The notes beneath the pieces are model-generated. The model saw only the letters and a program-made list of their open reading frames with translations. It did not search any database and had not been told where the DNA came from. This document shows, piece after piece, positions 53,604-63,868 of a stretch of 64,000 bases of DNA. How positions within the stretch are numbered: the stretch's first letter is position 1; each line of letters begins with the position of its first letter. The translations under genes and the position numbers were made by a program. Source of the stretch: Conchocele bisecta (lineage: Eukaryota > Mollusca > Bivalvia > Lucinida > Thyasiridae); contig CM055273.1 in assembly GCA_029237695.1 (NCBI GenBank), forward strand, positions 58,765,968 through 58,829,967, read 5' to 3'.

Positions 53604-54134
53604 TACTGTCTGTTTCACGAAAGCTGCCCATATTTTACGGCTATATAGACAATTCAAGAACAAGATTTCTTTTGATAATATTAAATTAAAGGAAAAATTG
53701 AGAATGAGCCTTCTTTTTATTTCGTGAAATTCGGTCAAATATTGATTTTATTACGAAAAATTGATTTGTCTATGGGAATTTAACATGGGGGAAAAAGTGG
53801 TAAGGAAGTGTGGGAGGAGTCAAAAAACTAAAAATGTTGGAAATTGACTCCAAAACCTGACTAGATAGCTTGGATATGATCAAACTAAGAAAACTAAAGT
53901 TAAATTTTAAAAATCAATCCAGTATTTCTAAAATTTAAAAAAAATTCCCCATGTTAAATCCCCATAGGGAAATGTTTTTTTCGCAATAAAATCAATATTT
54001 GACCGAATTTCACGAAATAAAAAGAAGGCTCATTCTTAAATGTTCCTTTAATTTAACATTATCGAAAAAAAATATTGTTTTCACATTGTTTATATGGGCG
54101 TAAAATTTGGGCAGCTTTCGTGAAACAGACAGTA
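53604..54134. mobile_element. MITE family F, copy 3
   Basis: TACTGTCTGTTTCACGAAAG to GAAACAGACAGTA. The central dyad has partly collapsed (CCCCATAGGGAAATG). Confidence 0.78.
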
Positions 54135-54208
54135 GTAGTAGTGCTCACGTGCTATAAATCACTGTAGCCTAGTGATCCAATGTAATAAGGGTCACTGACA
54201 CAAAGTCA

Positions 54209-54513
54209 GTAGCCGATTTCACCAAAATTGCAAAGTATACTTATCTAGCAAAGTATTCTTTGAGGGAATAATCATTTATATTTCCCAAAATGTATTATTT
54301 CATATAGAACTATCGACTGCATATATTTGATGATTAAAAGTATGCAGAATTATTTTACTGAATTTTATTACATTATCACAGCCAAAATGGCTGTGCTAAT
54401 GTAATAAATTCAGTATAATAAAAATTAATAAATTTATCCTGAAATTGAAAATTTCTCCCCCAAAGTGTACTTAGCAAGATAAGTATACTTTGCAGTTTTG
54501 GTGAAATAGGCTT
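54209..54513. mobile_element. MITE family E, copy 5
   Basis: TAGCCGATTTCACCAAAATT to GGTGAAATAGGCT; dyad CACAGCCAAAATGGCTGTG. Confidence 0.75.
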
Positions 54514-54574
54514 CTGGTGCTTGGTAAGCTAACAGTTATTTTAGTGCTGAGTTTCAGTACTCCCCTAATAGGCA

Positions 54575-54629
54575 TTTTGTATATGACCTTGTTGTTGACG
54601 GGATGTGAATCCTCAATCAATCAATCAAT
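54575..54629 (+). repeat. Tailed repeat upstream of exon 5
   Basis: TTTTGTATATGACCTTGTTG, ACGGGATGTGAATCCTC, then a CAATCAATCAATCAA tail, ending 46 bp before exon 5. Related to the repeat that abuts exon 2. Confidence 0.5.
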
Positions 54630-54675
54630 GATTTACTGGTAGACTCGTCTCTTGAACCATTAATTTCTATTTCAG

Positions 54676-54892
54676 CAAATTGATCAACAAATCTGTGCCG
54701 GACACGATTGACGAGCGGACAATAAACAAACCGAAGGCGAAGAGCCTAGACGTCCACCGGCGGATGGAAAACCATAACCTTGCTCTGAATTCTGCCCAGT
54801 CGATCGGCTGTAACATCGTCAACATCGGCCATGACGACTTGGAGGTCGGCAAACCGCATCTGGTGTTGGGGCTGCTCTGGCAGATCATCAGG
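54676..54892 (+). CDS. PLS: Plastin exon 5: rest of CH1
   Basis: 217 nt between CTATTTCAG and AGG|GTAGGT. The first base completes Cys, and the exon ends in phase 0. It encodes [18 protein letters not shown], then [20 protein letters not shown] and [16 protein letters not shown]. These are the hallmark plastin CH1 blocks: the SVPDTIDER actin-binding stretch, the NLALNSA..IGC helix, and the [15 protein letters not shown]-terminal helix. This exon alone identifies the family with near certainty. Between blocks, [13 protein letters not shown] replaces the usual K-K-x-L-x-x-F-x-x-x-E segment, somewhat diverged from vertebrate plastins. Confidence 0.96.
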
Positions 54893-55130
54893 GTAGGTTT
54901 TACAGTGGAACCTTTTGAAAGCGGACACCTTGAGAGGCCCCAGGGTGTCATCTTTTGAGTGTTTTCATTGCAATTCAGAAAACGCACTTGAGTGAATCAT
55001 ATTTGTACTAAAATAAAACGTGTATGATATAAACATATAATGTGTACATACAGATAACATCCATTTCATATCCAACATAAATGACCTTAGCTGTTGCTGG
55101 GACGTTAAACCCATTCACTTTCACTTTTCA

Positions 55131-55395
55131 GCTCACCTGAGCCATGTTGACCAAACTTCACGAGGATGGTCTATGTGTTGCTCCTTTTCAGATTTGTTAA
55201 AATGTATGTTGTCGTATATCCAAGATAGCCGCCATAGAGAAAATTAGGTCAAATTCTTAAAAAAATCTTCTTGCGAACCGCTGGACCGATTTCAGCGAAA
55301 CTTGGCAGGATTATCGATAGTCAATGCTCTCAGATTTGTTAAAATGATGACCCTAGGATCAAAAATGGGTTGAAGTAGTGGTCAAATTTGGTAAT
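55131..55395 (+). mobile_element. Family L, 5' fragment
   Basis: CAGCTCACCTGAGCCATGTT, TCCAAGATAGCCGCCATAGA and CGATTTCAGCGAAACTTGGC; stops after one core unit. A GACGTTAAACCCATTCACTT tail repeat immediately precedes it (55080-55130). Confidence 0.55.
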
Positions 55396-56470
55396 GTTTA
55401 CTGTGCACTTTTCTGAATTATTGAGGCTTTATTTTATCAAAATAGATGAAAAAATTTGAATGTTATTGCAAAATAAAATCGCCCAGCTGAAATCGCAAAT
55501 AGGCAGTTGTGACTGCTATCACTTCGGACCAGACGTGTTTCGTCCCGGTGATTTTTACCAGTCGTTGACTGACAACCAAACCAGCTGATAGAAGAATTCT
55601 TTATTAACGCTGTGTTCGGTATATACCAGTATCGTTAGGCGTCAACAAAATTGAAATTGGGTGATATAAAAATGCTTGCGTATACACAACAAAAAAAAAG
55701 TATTTGTTTTAAATTAGTAAAATACGCAGATGTTTTCCTATGTGCTAAGCGACGATGAGTTAATTCCCTTTAGTAATCACTGAGGAAACGAGCGAATCAG
55801 AACGAGGTTTCAGGTCAATAATCATAAACAATACACCATTCACACTTTGACAGTGACAGGGGATTTGTTTCCTTTGTTTGTCACACGCTTGAGGCTAATT
55901 TCACCTGGAGAAAGTGACATGCTGTCAATTAATGGTCGTTTAATACAAACCACCATTTCTGTCGGTTACAAAATGTTTTGCCGCTGGTCGCGTTAAGGAA
56001 AAGTCGTTTAATACACTGTCATTATATAGGCCAAATGGTTGGTGGGAATTGAAAGTGGTCACATAAGACAAATGTCGCTTAATGCACGTGGTCGCTTGTG
56101 CAAGTTTGACTATTAAATCGAAGGTATGCAGGAGACGGTCACTCTGGAGAATTTTTTGTCGATATCGAATGATTATGTCATCCAAAATGAACGCCGAAAG
56201 GTCAAAAGGTCCATAAAAAATCACTTTAGTAAGAGTTACTTTCCAAATATTGTGTTGGTCACCTTTAGAGGTGGTAGATGTTATGATTTAGGTTATTATA
56301 TTTTATAAATTGCTTACGTTTTACTTTTCGGGGCTTGGAATGCGAAACCGACCCATTTTTCCCGGTGAACCGTTCCCTCCCTGTGGACTGTACTTATTTT
56401 GAGACAACCTGAACAATTATTATAATTTTGATGGAACTTTGGTATATATAATCGACCGTCCGTGCCTTTT

Positions 56471-58120
56471 TAGCTCACCTGAGCAAAGCTCATGTGAGCT
56501 ATTGTTATGGCAAAGTGTCCGTCGTCCGTCGTCCGTCCGTGAACATTTTCAATCATCTTCTTCTCCCGAACTGCTGAGCCGATGTTGGTCAAACTTTACA
56601 GGGATGATATATGGGTGATGCCATTTCAGATTTGTTAAAATGAAGGTCATCGACAATCCAAGATGGCCGCCGTGGAAAAGTAGGTCAAATTCTTAAAAAA
56701 TCTTCTTCTCACGAACCGCCTGGCCGATTTTGACGAAACTTTGTATGAATGATCGATAGTTAATGCTGATACAAATTTGTTCATATGGTGGCCTATGGGT
56801 CAAAAATGGGCGTGGCCCGAGGGGTCAAATATGGGTCAAATTTTATTTTTGACCGAATATGGTCATATAATATATCAAATCGAAGGTATCGACTAGTCGA
56901 TCACTCTGGAGCATTTTTTGTCTAAAGCCTGTCCAAATGGAGGTCATCACCAAATCCAAGATGTCCGCCGTTGAAAAGTAGATCAAATTGTCAAAAAATC
57001 TTCTTCTCACAAACCTCCAGGCCGATTTCGACGAAACTTGGTGTGAATGATTCATAGTTAACGCTGTTTCAGATTTGTTCATATGGTGGCCCCTGGGTCA
57101 AAAATGGGCGTGGCCCGAGGGGTCAACTAGGGGTCAAATTATATTTTTGCCCGAATATGGTCATATAATATATCAAATCGAAGGTATCGACTAGTCGATC
57201 ACTCTGGAGCATTTTTTGTCTAAATCAGATGATTTTGTCATCCAAGATGGCCACCGAAAGGTAAAAAAGTTGTTCTTTTACTAAAGATTTCAAACGTATT
57301 CTTCTTGTGAACTGCTTGGCCGATATTGGCCAAACTTAACTGTAATGGTCTGTGGGTGAAGCCTGTCCATTTTTGTTAAAATGGAGGTCATCACCAAATC
57401 CAAGATGTCCGCCGTTGAGAAGTAGGTAAAATTGTCAAAAAATCTTCTTCTCACAAACCTCCAGGCCGATTTCGACGAAACTTGGTGTGAATGATTCATA
57501 GTTAACGCTGTTTCAGATTTGTTCATATGGTGGCCCCTGGGTCAAAAATGGGCGTGGCCTGAGGGGTCAACTAGGGGTCAAATTATATTTTTGCCCGAAT
57601 ATGGTCATATAATATATCAAATCAAAGGTAACGACGAGACCATCACTCTGGAGCATGTTTTGCCAAAATCAGATGATTACGTCATCCAAAATGGCCACCG
57701 ACGGGTCAAAAGGTTGTTCTTTTACTAAAGATTTCAAAGGACTTCTTCTTGTGAACTGCTTGGCCGATATTGACCAAACTTAACTGAAATGGTTTGTTGG
57801 TGAAGCCTGTTCATTTTTGTCAAAATGGAGGTCATCACCAAATCCAAGATGTCCGCCGTTGAAAAGTAGGTCAAATTGTCAAAAAATCTTCTCACAAACC
57901 GCCAGGCCGATTTCGACGAAACTTTGTATGAATGATCGATAGTTAACGCTGATTCAGATTTGTTCATATGGTGGCACATTCGCAATATATGTTAGATCAG
58001 AAGGTACCAACAAATTCTGTGGAACATTTGAAGTTGTAAGTGAAGAGTCTTTGTGAAATCAAGATAACCACTATGGAGGCTTTTAGGTGAGCGATACAGG
58101 CCCATTTGGGCCTCTTGTTT
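56471..58120 (+). mobile_element. Pearl/Helitron-like family L, full-length variant
   Basis: TAGCTCACCTGAGCAAAGCT with hairpin partner GTGAGCTATTG, GTCCGTC run, about five core units carrying AATCCAAGATGTCCGCCGTT, and a 3' end AGGCCCATTTGGGCCTCTTG plus TTT. A second, isolated copy of just the 3' end follows at 58151-58190. Confidence 0.65.
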
Positions 58121-58301
58121 TATTTATTTTATAATGGGGATAATAATTTCAGGTGAGTGATACAGGCCCACCTATTTGGGCCTCTTGTTTTCTGTTCTAA
58201 TTTGGAGATTGGTATGCAATAAAGTCACCATCATTTGATGACCTTTGTTCTAATTTGGCGATTTGTATTCATGAAAGTCACCATCTTTCACTGACCCACA
58301 T

Positions 58302-58371
58302 ATCTGGCTGTTGAGCGAGGTGAATGTGAGTGTTTCGTAATACTACGAGAAGGGCGAGACATTCGACAACC
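58302..58371 (+). pseudogene. Decayed partial duplicate of plastin exon 6
   Basis: ATCTGGCTGTTGAGCGAGG matches the first bases of exon 6 at a distance of 127 bp, and the homology continues, with a deletion, through ACTACGAGAAGGGCGAGACA to GACAACCT. The preceding intron segment (GTCACCATCTTTCACTGACC) is duplicated as well, but the acceptor AG is now AT (CCCACATAT for CCCACAGAT). An in-frame TAA appears after 12 codons. It cannot be spliced as an exon. A third partial copy of the intronic part lies at 58194-58246, so the locus has undergone repeated short tandem duplication. Confidence 0.8.
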
Positions 58372-58428
58372 TTTGTTCTAATTTGGAATTTTGTAACACG
58401 AAAGTCACCATCTTTCATTGACCCACAG

Positions 58429-58614
58429 ATCGGGCTGTTGAGCGAGGTGAACCTGAGTGCACACCCGGGCCTCGTGCTGCTACTGGAAGAAGGGGAGACG
58501 ATCGAGGACCTCCTCAGATTGTCGCCCGAGGAGATCCTGCTGCGATGGGTGAACTACCACCTCCGCAACGCGGGCCTCTCCCGCCAAATCCACAACTTCA
58601 GTGGAGATATCAAG
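58429..58614 (+). CDS. PLS: Plastin exon 6: CH1-CH2 junction and CH2 start
   Basis: 62 codons, phase 0 at both ends, between GACCCACAG and AAG|GTTAGT. It encodes IGLLSEVNLSAHPGLVLLLE, then EGETIEDLLRLSPEEILLRW and VNYHLRNAGLSRQIHNFSGD. The L-S-P-E-E-I-L-L-R-W-V-N-Y-H-L motif is the first helix of plastin CH2 and is almost invariant in the family. The E-E-G-E-T block precedes it as in other plastins. The gene continues past the window; CH2 remainder, CH3 and CH4 (about 320 residues by family length) are missing. GC-rich third positions agree with exons 3b to 5. Confidence 0.95.
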
Positions 58615-59529
58615 GTTAGTCCATGGAGTAGAGGACAAAAGTATATGTTTTGACCACTCATAGTCACTCGGTCGCTCGGCCATAGTATTTCCGTATTTAC
58701 CCTATGTATTGGGACAGTAAAAAATAAATAAAATTCTACGTGTCCCAATACATAATATAAAATAAATAAATTATTTTTTTGGGTGTCCCAATTATTAATA
58801 TTGAAAGTTTGTATCCTCCCAAAATGGACGATTTTTATTATTTTTTTTTATTATTTTTTTTTTATGGACGCATAGCCTTTTATCTCACCGATGTGAATGT
58901 GCAGCTGATCACGTTTGCACATTTCGTAAATTAATCCGAGCAAACTGGGAATAACATCAATTCTTGGTCCCAGTAAAAAAGCAGTGCTAATTGTTATGTG
59001 CTCGATTTAATTTTTCCGGCATGCGTTCGCGCTCACCATTGGTGGAATATTAATTAGGTGTAAAAGGCTGACCAATCGGAGATCGCGTATCAGTGGCGCA
59101 GATTAACTCAACCCAGATTAACTAAATTGTTACAGCACTGCCCACGCCCCCGGCGCATGTACACAAATGTGTACGTGACAACTGGCCTTGTTTCGCTATT
59201 TCATAATTGAGCCAGTGCATGAGATAATCAACTTTATTATATAACCGAGATTTTCGCTGAGAATGATTGGACTTTTTTCTGCAAATATACATCGGAAAGT
59301 TGATAACATTTTCAGAGCAAATGCGTAATAATTACTAATTTAATATTCGTCAACATTCGATATCGTTTACAGAAAATGTACACTATTATCAGATTCATCT
59401 TCTTCGAAAATCTCACGGGATAAGCCTGATTACCTCATGAACTGGCGCAAAATTATAACACGTCGGGCAAAACATGTCTATTCAGGTCTGTGGTGTTGAA
59501 AGGGTTAAAACTCTGTGCGTACTCAAACC

Positions 59530-59716
59530 CACAGGTGGAATAGTCGGACGTGTGACACAAAGAAAATGACCATTACAAAAATATCCATTAACCCACCCAC
59601 TTGATCTCGTTCTATTATTAACGTCATGTACAGTACGATACCAGGTGGGTGGGATAAGGGTTTTTTTTTAATATGCATTTATTTTGGTGTCATAGGTCCG
59701 AGTCTTCCACCTGTGC
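59530..59716. mobile_element. Foldback family Q, copy 2
   Basis: ACAGGTGGAATAGTCGGACG then TGTGACACAAAG at the left; GTGTCATAGGTCCGAGTCTT then CCACCTGT at the right; inner pairing CCATTAACCCACCCACTTG with CCAGGTGGGTGGGATAAGG. The ends match the inner arms of the 10182-10390 inverted repeat. Confidence 0.65.
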
Positions 59717-59834
59717 TCACCATATGAGTAAACACAGTTTGCAACGCACGAGCTTGTCACGTGACGTTGCAGCTGATGGAACAGGATATCAGTCATTGGG
59801 TCATTGCGTCATCGAATGTGTTTACTACACTTTT

Positions 59835-61482
59835 TAGCTCACCAGAGCGAAGCTCATGTGAGCTATTGTTACCGCAATGTGCCCGTCGTCGTCCGTCGTC
59901 CTCCGTCGTCGTCCGTCGTCGTCCGTCGTCGTCCGTCGTCGTCGTCCGTGAACATTTTCAAACGTCTTCTCCTCGGAAACCATTGGGCCTATGGTCACCA
60001 AACTTCATGGTCATGGTCCTTAGGTAGGGGGATTACAAAATTGTTAAAATGACGTCATTACGTAATCCAAGATGGCCGCCGTCTAAAAATAGCACAAATT
60101 CTTAAAAATCTTCTTCTCAAGAACCGCCAACCGGATTTCGACAAAACTTGGTAGGAATGATCGATGTACATTGCTCTTTCAAAGTTGTTAAAATGGTGAC
60201 CCTGGGGTTAAAAATGGGCGTGGCCCGTGGGGTCAAATTGGGGTCAAATTTTATTTTTGACTGAATATGGTCATTTCATATATCAAATTGAAGGTATCAA
60301 TGAGGCGATCACTCTGGTGCATTTTTTTGTCGAAATCGGATTGTTATGTCATCCAAGATGGACGCCGAAAGGTCAAAAGGTCGTTCTTTTATCAGAGATT
60401 TCAAAATTTTTCTTCACATGAACCGCTTGGCCCATGGTAGCCAAACATAAAAGTTATGGTCCATGGGTGAAGCCTTTTCAGATTTGTTAAAATGGAGGTC
60501 ATCGCTAATCCAAGATGGCCGCCGTCTAAAAATAGCATAAATTCTTAAAAAATCTTCTCATGAACCGCTTGCCGGATTTCGACGAAACTTGGTAGGAATG
60601 ATCGATGTACATTGCTCTTTCAAAGTTGTTAAAATGGTGACCCCGGGGTCAAAAATGGGCGTGGCCCGTGGGGTCAAATTGGGGTCAAATTTTATTTTTG
60701 ACCGAATATGGTCATGTCATATATCAAATTGAAGGTATCAATGAGGCGATCACTCTGGTGCATTTTCTGTCGAAATCGGATTGTTATGTCATCCAAGATG
60801 GCCGCCGAAAGGTCAAAAGGTCGTTCTTTTATTAGAGATTTAAAAATTCTTCTTCACATGAACCGCTTGGCCCATGGTAGCCAAACTTAAAATTGTTATG
60901 GTCCATGTGTGAAGCCTTTTCAGATTTGTTAAAATGGAGGTCATCGCTAATCCAAGATGGCCGCCGTCTAAAAATAGCATAAATTCTTAAAAAATCTTCT
61001 TCTCATGAACCGCTAGCCGGATTTCGACGAAACTTGGTAGGAATGATCGATGTACATTGCTCTTTGAAAGTTGTTAAAATGGTGACCCCGGGGTCAAAAA
61101 TGGGCGTGGCCCGTGGGGGTCAAATTGGGGTCAAATTTTATTTTTAACTGAATATGGTCATGTCATATATCAAATTGAAGGTATCAATGAGGCGATCACT
61201 CTGGTGCAATATTTGTTGGAATCGGATGATTATGTCATCCATGATGGCCACCAAAAGGTCCATTTATTCAAGATTTTTAACGTCTTTTTCTCAGGAACCA
61301 CATGGCCGATGCTGAGTGAAGCATTTTCAGATTTTGTAAAATGAGAGTCATCGCTTAATCCAAGATGACCGCCATCTAAAAATAGCACAATTGTTTTAAA
61401 ACACATGAACTCAATGTCACATTCTCCTCTGGTGTTCATGGAGTCAGGTGAGCGAATTAGGGCCATCATGGCCCTCTTGTTT
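59835..61482 (+). mobile_element. Pearl/Helitron-like family L, three regular core units
   Basis: TAGCTCACCAGAGCGAAGCT with GTGAGCTATTG, a GTCGTCCGTC microsatellite (59884-59948), and three core units spaced about 440 bp (ATATGGTCATTTCATATATC at 60265, then 60705 and 61153). The 3' end is AGGGCCATCATGGCCCT then CTTGTTT. Units 1-3 are very similar, suggesting recent amplification. Confidence 0.7.
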
Positions 61483-62462
61483 CTACACGCGTTTACAATA
61501 ATGGATTGCACGGATCTGCGTAGATCTACATTCTACATGAACATGATGAATAAATAAAACATGACGTTGACAATTCTTGGATTCAATATATTTATCACAT
61601 GCGAAGATAACTGAAAACTTATGGCATATTATAGGCATTGGCGACGTCGTTCATTCGCAGTGTACAGTGTACATGTATTTTTTGTTGACATTATGATGCG
61701 TCTTGGGTGAGAACGGATATAGCACGGTTCGGATAAGCAACACGGAAGGTTGTATGTCGCCGGACTTCCGTGTACTAACAAGGAGGTCGCACTGTACTAT
61801 ACTGTCCACACAGTTGTCCCGATCGAAACGCCATCCCTCGGTAGGGTCTGGATATAATAGCATGGAGAGCATGCCGTGACCAGATACATGTCCGTACTTT
61901 AAACTTACCTCGTGAATATTGATGAGAGGGCGGGGCGATGTATCAGGAGTATTTCCGTGTGAATCGAAATAATTTTCGCAAATAACTCACATTCCGGCAT
62001 TGACAGGCGGCATTGTCGATGTATACGGTTTATTGGTAATCTATTTAATCAACAGAGCTCAGATTTACCGTCAGCACTGTGTTATATTAGTTAATCAGCG
62101 ACGGCCTCTGTTTATAGCGAGACGTGCCAATAGTCGGCATGACCAGTAGCCGGTGAAAAAAAATTAAAAAAATTGGAGTGGCGATTTTTTTTTCCCCAGC
62201 GGAATCCCTGACTGTGTTTAAAAGTATTTAAAAAAAAGAGATGTCCCAATACTTAAGGTGCAGAAATTATTGATTTTTTTTTAAAATTGTGATGTGTCCC
62301 AAAACTTGTTTCCTAAAAAATAATTATTTCTCCCCAAAACGGGGGTGTCCCAATATAAAGGGTGTCCCAATACATAGGGTAAATATGGTAGTTTGAGAAA
62401 GTCATATGGAGAATAGTAGGTTAGTGCCGTGAATGGGAAAAAATATCTGGCAAGGCTCAGGA

Positions 62463-62582
62463 ATTTCTTTATTTCTCATCAGAAGTATATGTTGTGACCA
62501 CTCATTTGAACCGTCTCGTCGAGACGGTTCAAATGAGTGGTCACAACATATACTTTGGTTCAGAAATAAGGAAAATAGATAG
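62463..62582. mobile_element. Foldback family O, copy 2
   Basis: TATATGTTGTGACCACTCAT, centre AACCGTCTCGTCGAGACGGT, complement to AACATATACTTTGG. A third, single-arm piece (TGGTCACAATATGTACTTTC) follows at 62591-62610. Confidence 0.72.
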
Positions 62583-62636
62583 AGAATAGTGGTCACAATA
62601 TGTACTTTCATAGAGGAATAAAGAAAATAGTTTATA

Positions 62637-63200
62637 GCTCAATAAATGCAAATCCAATAATTGTTTACAAGAAAACATTGTTAAAGGTATACGCCCATTC
62701 AGTAGGCACAAAATATTATTTATATCAGACACATCATCTGATACATTTTCTGGCAAAATAAACATTAATTCACCATTACCCCACGTATTGATTGGCGTTA
62801 TTATATATTTTATATCGGACGTAAATTTTCACACTGATATCAGGGGAGATAACCGTGTTTTCTTAAAATGTTAACAAACATTACTATTTATCCTCTGTAT
62901 TTATCTGCCATGATCATACTTTAATCTGTTGAAAATATTATTTGTTCAGGTGACGCATTTAAGTAGTATCAATAACTAAAATATATAATGCCTCATTTGC
63001 ATATGAAAATAATCTGATACCCCCGCGCGTCACTATCATTAAAATAAATATTAATAAATTATTATATCTGTATAGCGGGCACTCGTAATTTTTAGAACTG
63101 GTGGAATAGTGACACAAATGTACACTTATTTAATTCCTATAAAGAACAGTTTGTGCCTACTGAGTGGGCATGTTCCTTTAATGTGAAATTTACAGACCAC
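62637..63200. mobile_element. MITE family J, right-arm copy split by family I
   Basis: GCTCAATAAATGCAAATCCA through GAAAACATTGTTA, then the I element, then ATGTGAAATTTACAGACCAC. Joining 62683 to 63181 restores AACATTGTTAATGTGAAATT exactly as in the uninterrupted copy at 9448-9467. Confidence 0.8.
62684..63178. mobile_element. TA-target MITE family I, complete copy (495 bp)
   Basis: Inverted ends AAGGTATACGCCCATTCAGT and ACTGAGTGGGCATGTTCCTT, flanked by TA at 62682-62683 and 63179-63180. No ORF. The interior matches 31287-31780 and 41455-42665. TA duplication fits Tc1/mariner-, PiggyBac-unrelated TA inserters generally; the transposase family is not identified. Confidence 0.85.
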
Positions 63201-63238
63201 CAGCGTTGAATCATTGGTGTTTCAAATCCTTAGATTGC

Positions 63239-63352
63239 CAGGGCCCGGTTGCTCAAAACCTCTGTTAGCTTAACAGGCTGTTAAATCCTTAGCAATGCTA
63301 AGGATTTAACAGTCTGTTAAGCTAACAGAAGCTTTGAGCAACCGGGCCCTGG
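63239..63352. mobile_element. 114-bp foldback with CCAGGGCCCGG ends
   Basis: CCAGGGCCCGGTTGCTCAAA and TTTGAGCAACCGGGCCCTGG ends, inner arms TGTTAGCTTAACAGGCTGTT and complement, centre TTAGCAATGCTAA. Nearly perfect; only copy in the window. Confidence 0.75.
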
Positions 63353-63430
63353 TTGTAATAGGCTGATGCTTTGTACAAACATTATAAACTACCTTTGTTG
63401 AGGTTGGTGGTCTACACAATGTGTGTTTTA

Positions 63431-63598
63431 AGCTTTACTATGCTGAATTAAATTTTGTCCTCTGTCGGAAATGTTTTATTTCCAATATTTCTCAACAAAA
63501 ACCTGTTTTGACAGCGCATGTCAAAATCGTTTGAATTAAGAATTAAGGCAAAAATGAAAAACAGCAGACGACAATTTCCGTCTTCAACGTAGTGAGGG
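63431..63598. mobile_element. MITE family H, decayed copy
   Basis: TTTACTATGCTGAATTAAAT, arms CTCTGTCGGAAATGTT, right end AACGTAGTGAGGG followed by TTAATTAA shared with the next copy. Confidence 0.65.
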
Positions 63599-63606
63599 TT
63601 AATTAA

Positions 63607-63786
63607 CCCTTAGACTTCTGGGAACAAAAATTGTTGTCTGCTGTTGTTTAATATTTATCTTTTAATCTCGTTAAAACATGATTTGTCAGCACTTTAGAAG
63701 CGTTGTCAAACCATGTCTTTGATATAAAAAAATGGAAAATATAACACAACCAGCAGATGTCAACATTTACTTCAGCAGTGTAAAGG
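63607..63786. mobile_element. piggyBac-like MITE family H, back-to-back copy
   Basis: TTAA at 63603-63606, CCCTTAGACTTCTGGGAACA, shortened hairpin, right end GCAGTGTAAAGG then TTAA (63787-63790). Confidence 0.7.
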
Positions 63787-63868
63787 TTAAAGCTACTTAC
63801 TATAAGCAGTATATATATATAGCAGTGGGCTGACTCGTATTTTAACTTTTCAATGCCAATGTCCTTAA

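Larger units (their letters stand above)
47590..54675 (+). other. Plastin intron 4
   Basis: GTACGT to CTATTTCAG, 7.1 kb. It contains family T, D, J, H, F and E MITEs, the family M tandem array and a SINE-like repeat. In 48047-48554, 48916-49214 and 49767-51069 I recognise nothing specific; a 95-codon ORF at 50794-51081 has no family resemblance. Confidence 0.8.
54893..58428 (+). other. Plastin intron 5
   Basis: GTAGGT to GACCCACAG, 3.5 kb. It contains a partial (55131-55395) and a full family L copy and the decayed duplicate of exon 6. In 55396-56100 nothing recognisable; a family L core fragment with TATGTCATCCAAAATGA lies at 56110-56215. Confidence 0.8.
58691..62388. mobile_element. 3.7-kb TIR element with subterminal TGTCCCAATA repeats
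   Basis: Left end CCGTATTTACCCTATGTATT then GGGACA. Right end TGTCCCAATACATAGGGTAA then ATATGG, a 26-bp inverted repeat with one mismatch. Several further GTGTCCCAAT copies occur within 150 bp of each end, in both orientations. TAGTATTT (left) and TAGTTTGA (right) could be a decayed 8-bp target duplication. It contains a Q-type repeat (59530-59716) and a full family L copy (59835-61482). No transposase recognised. Confidence 0.65.

Noticed and set aside
45014..61482. Calling family L a canonical Helitron
   Set aside because: The 3' hairpin is present, but the terminus reads CTTG rather than the canonical CTRR and no Rep/helicase is encoded; only the looser pearl/Helentron-like label is supported.
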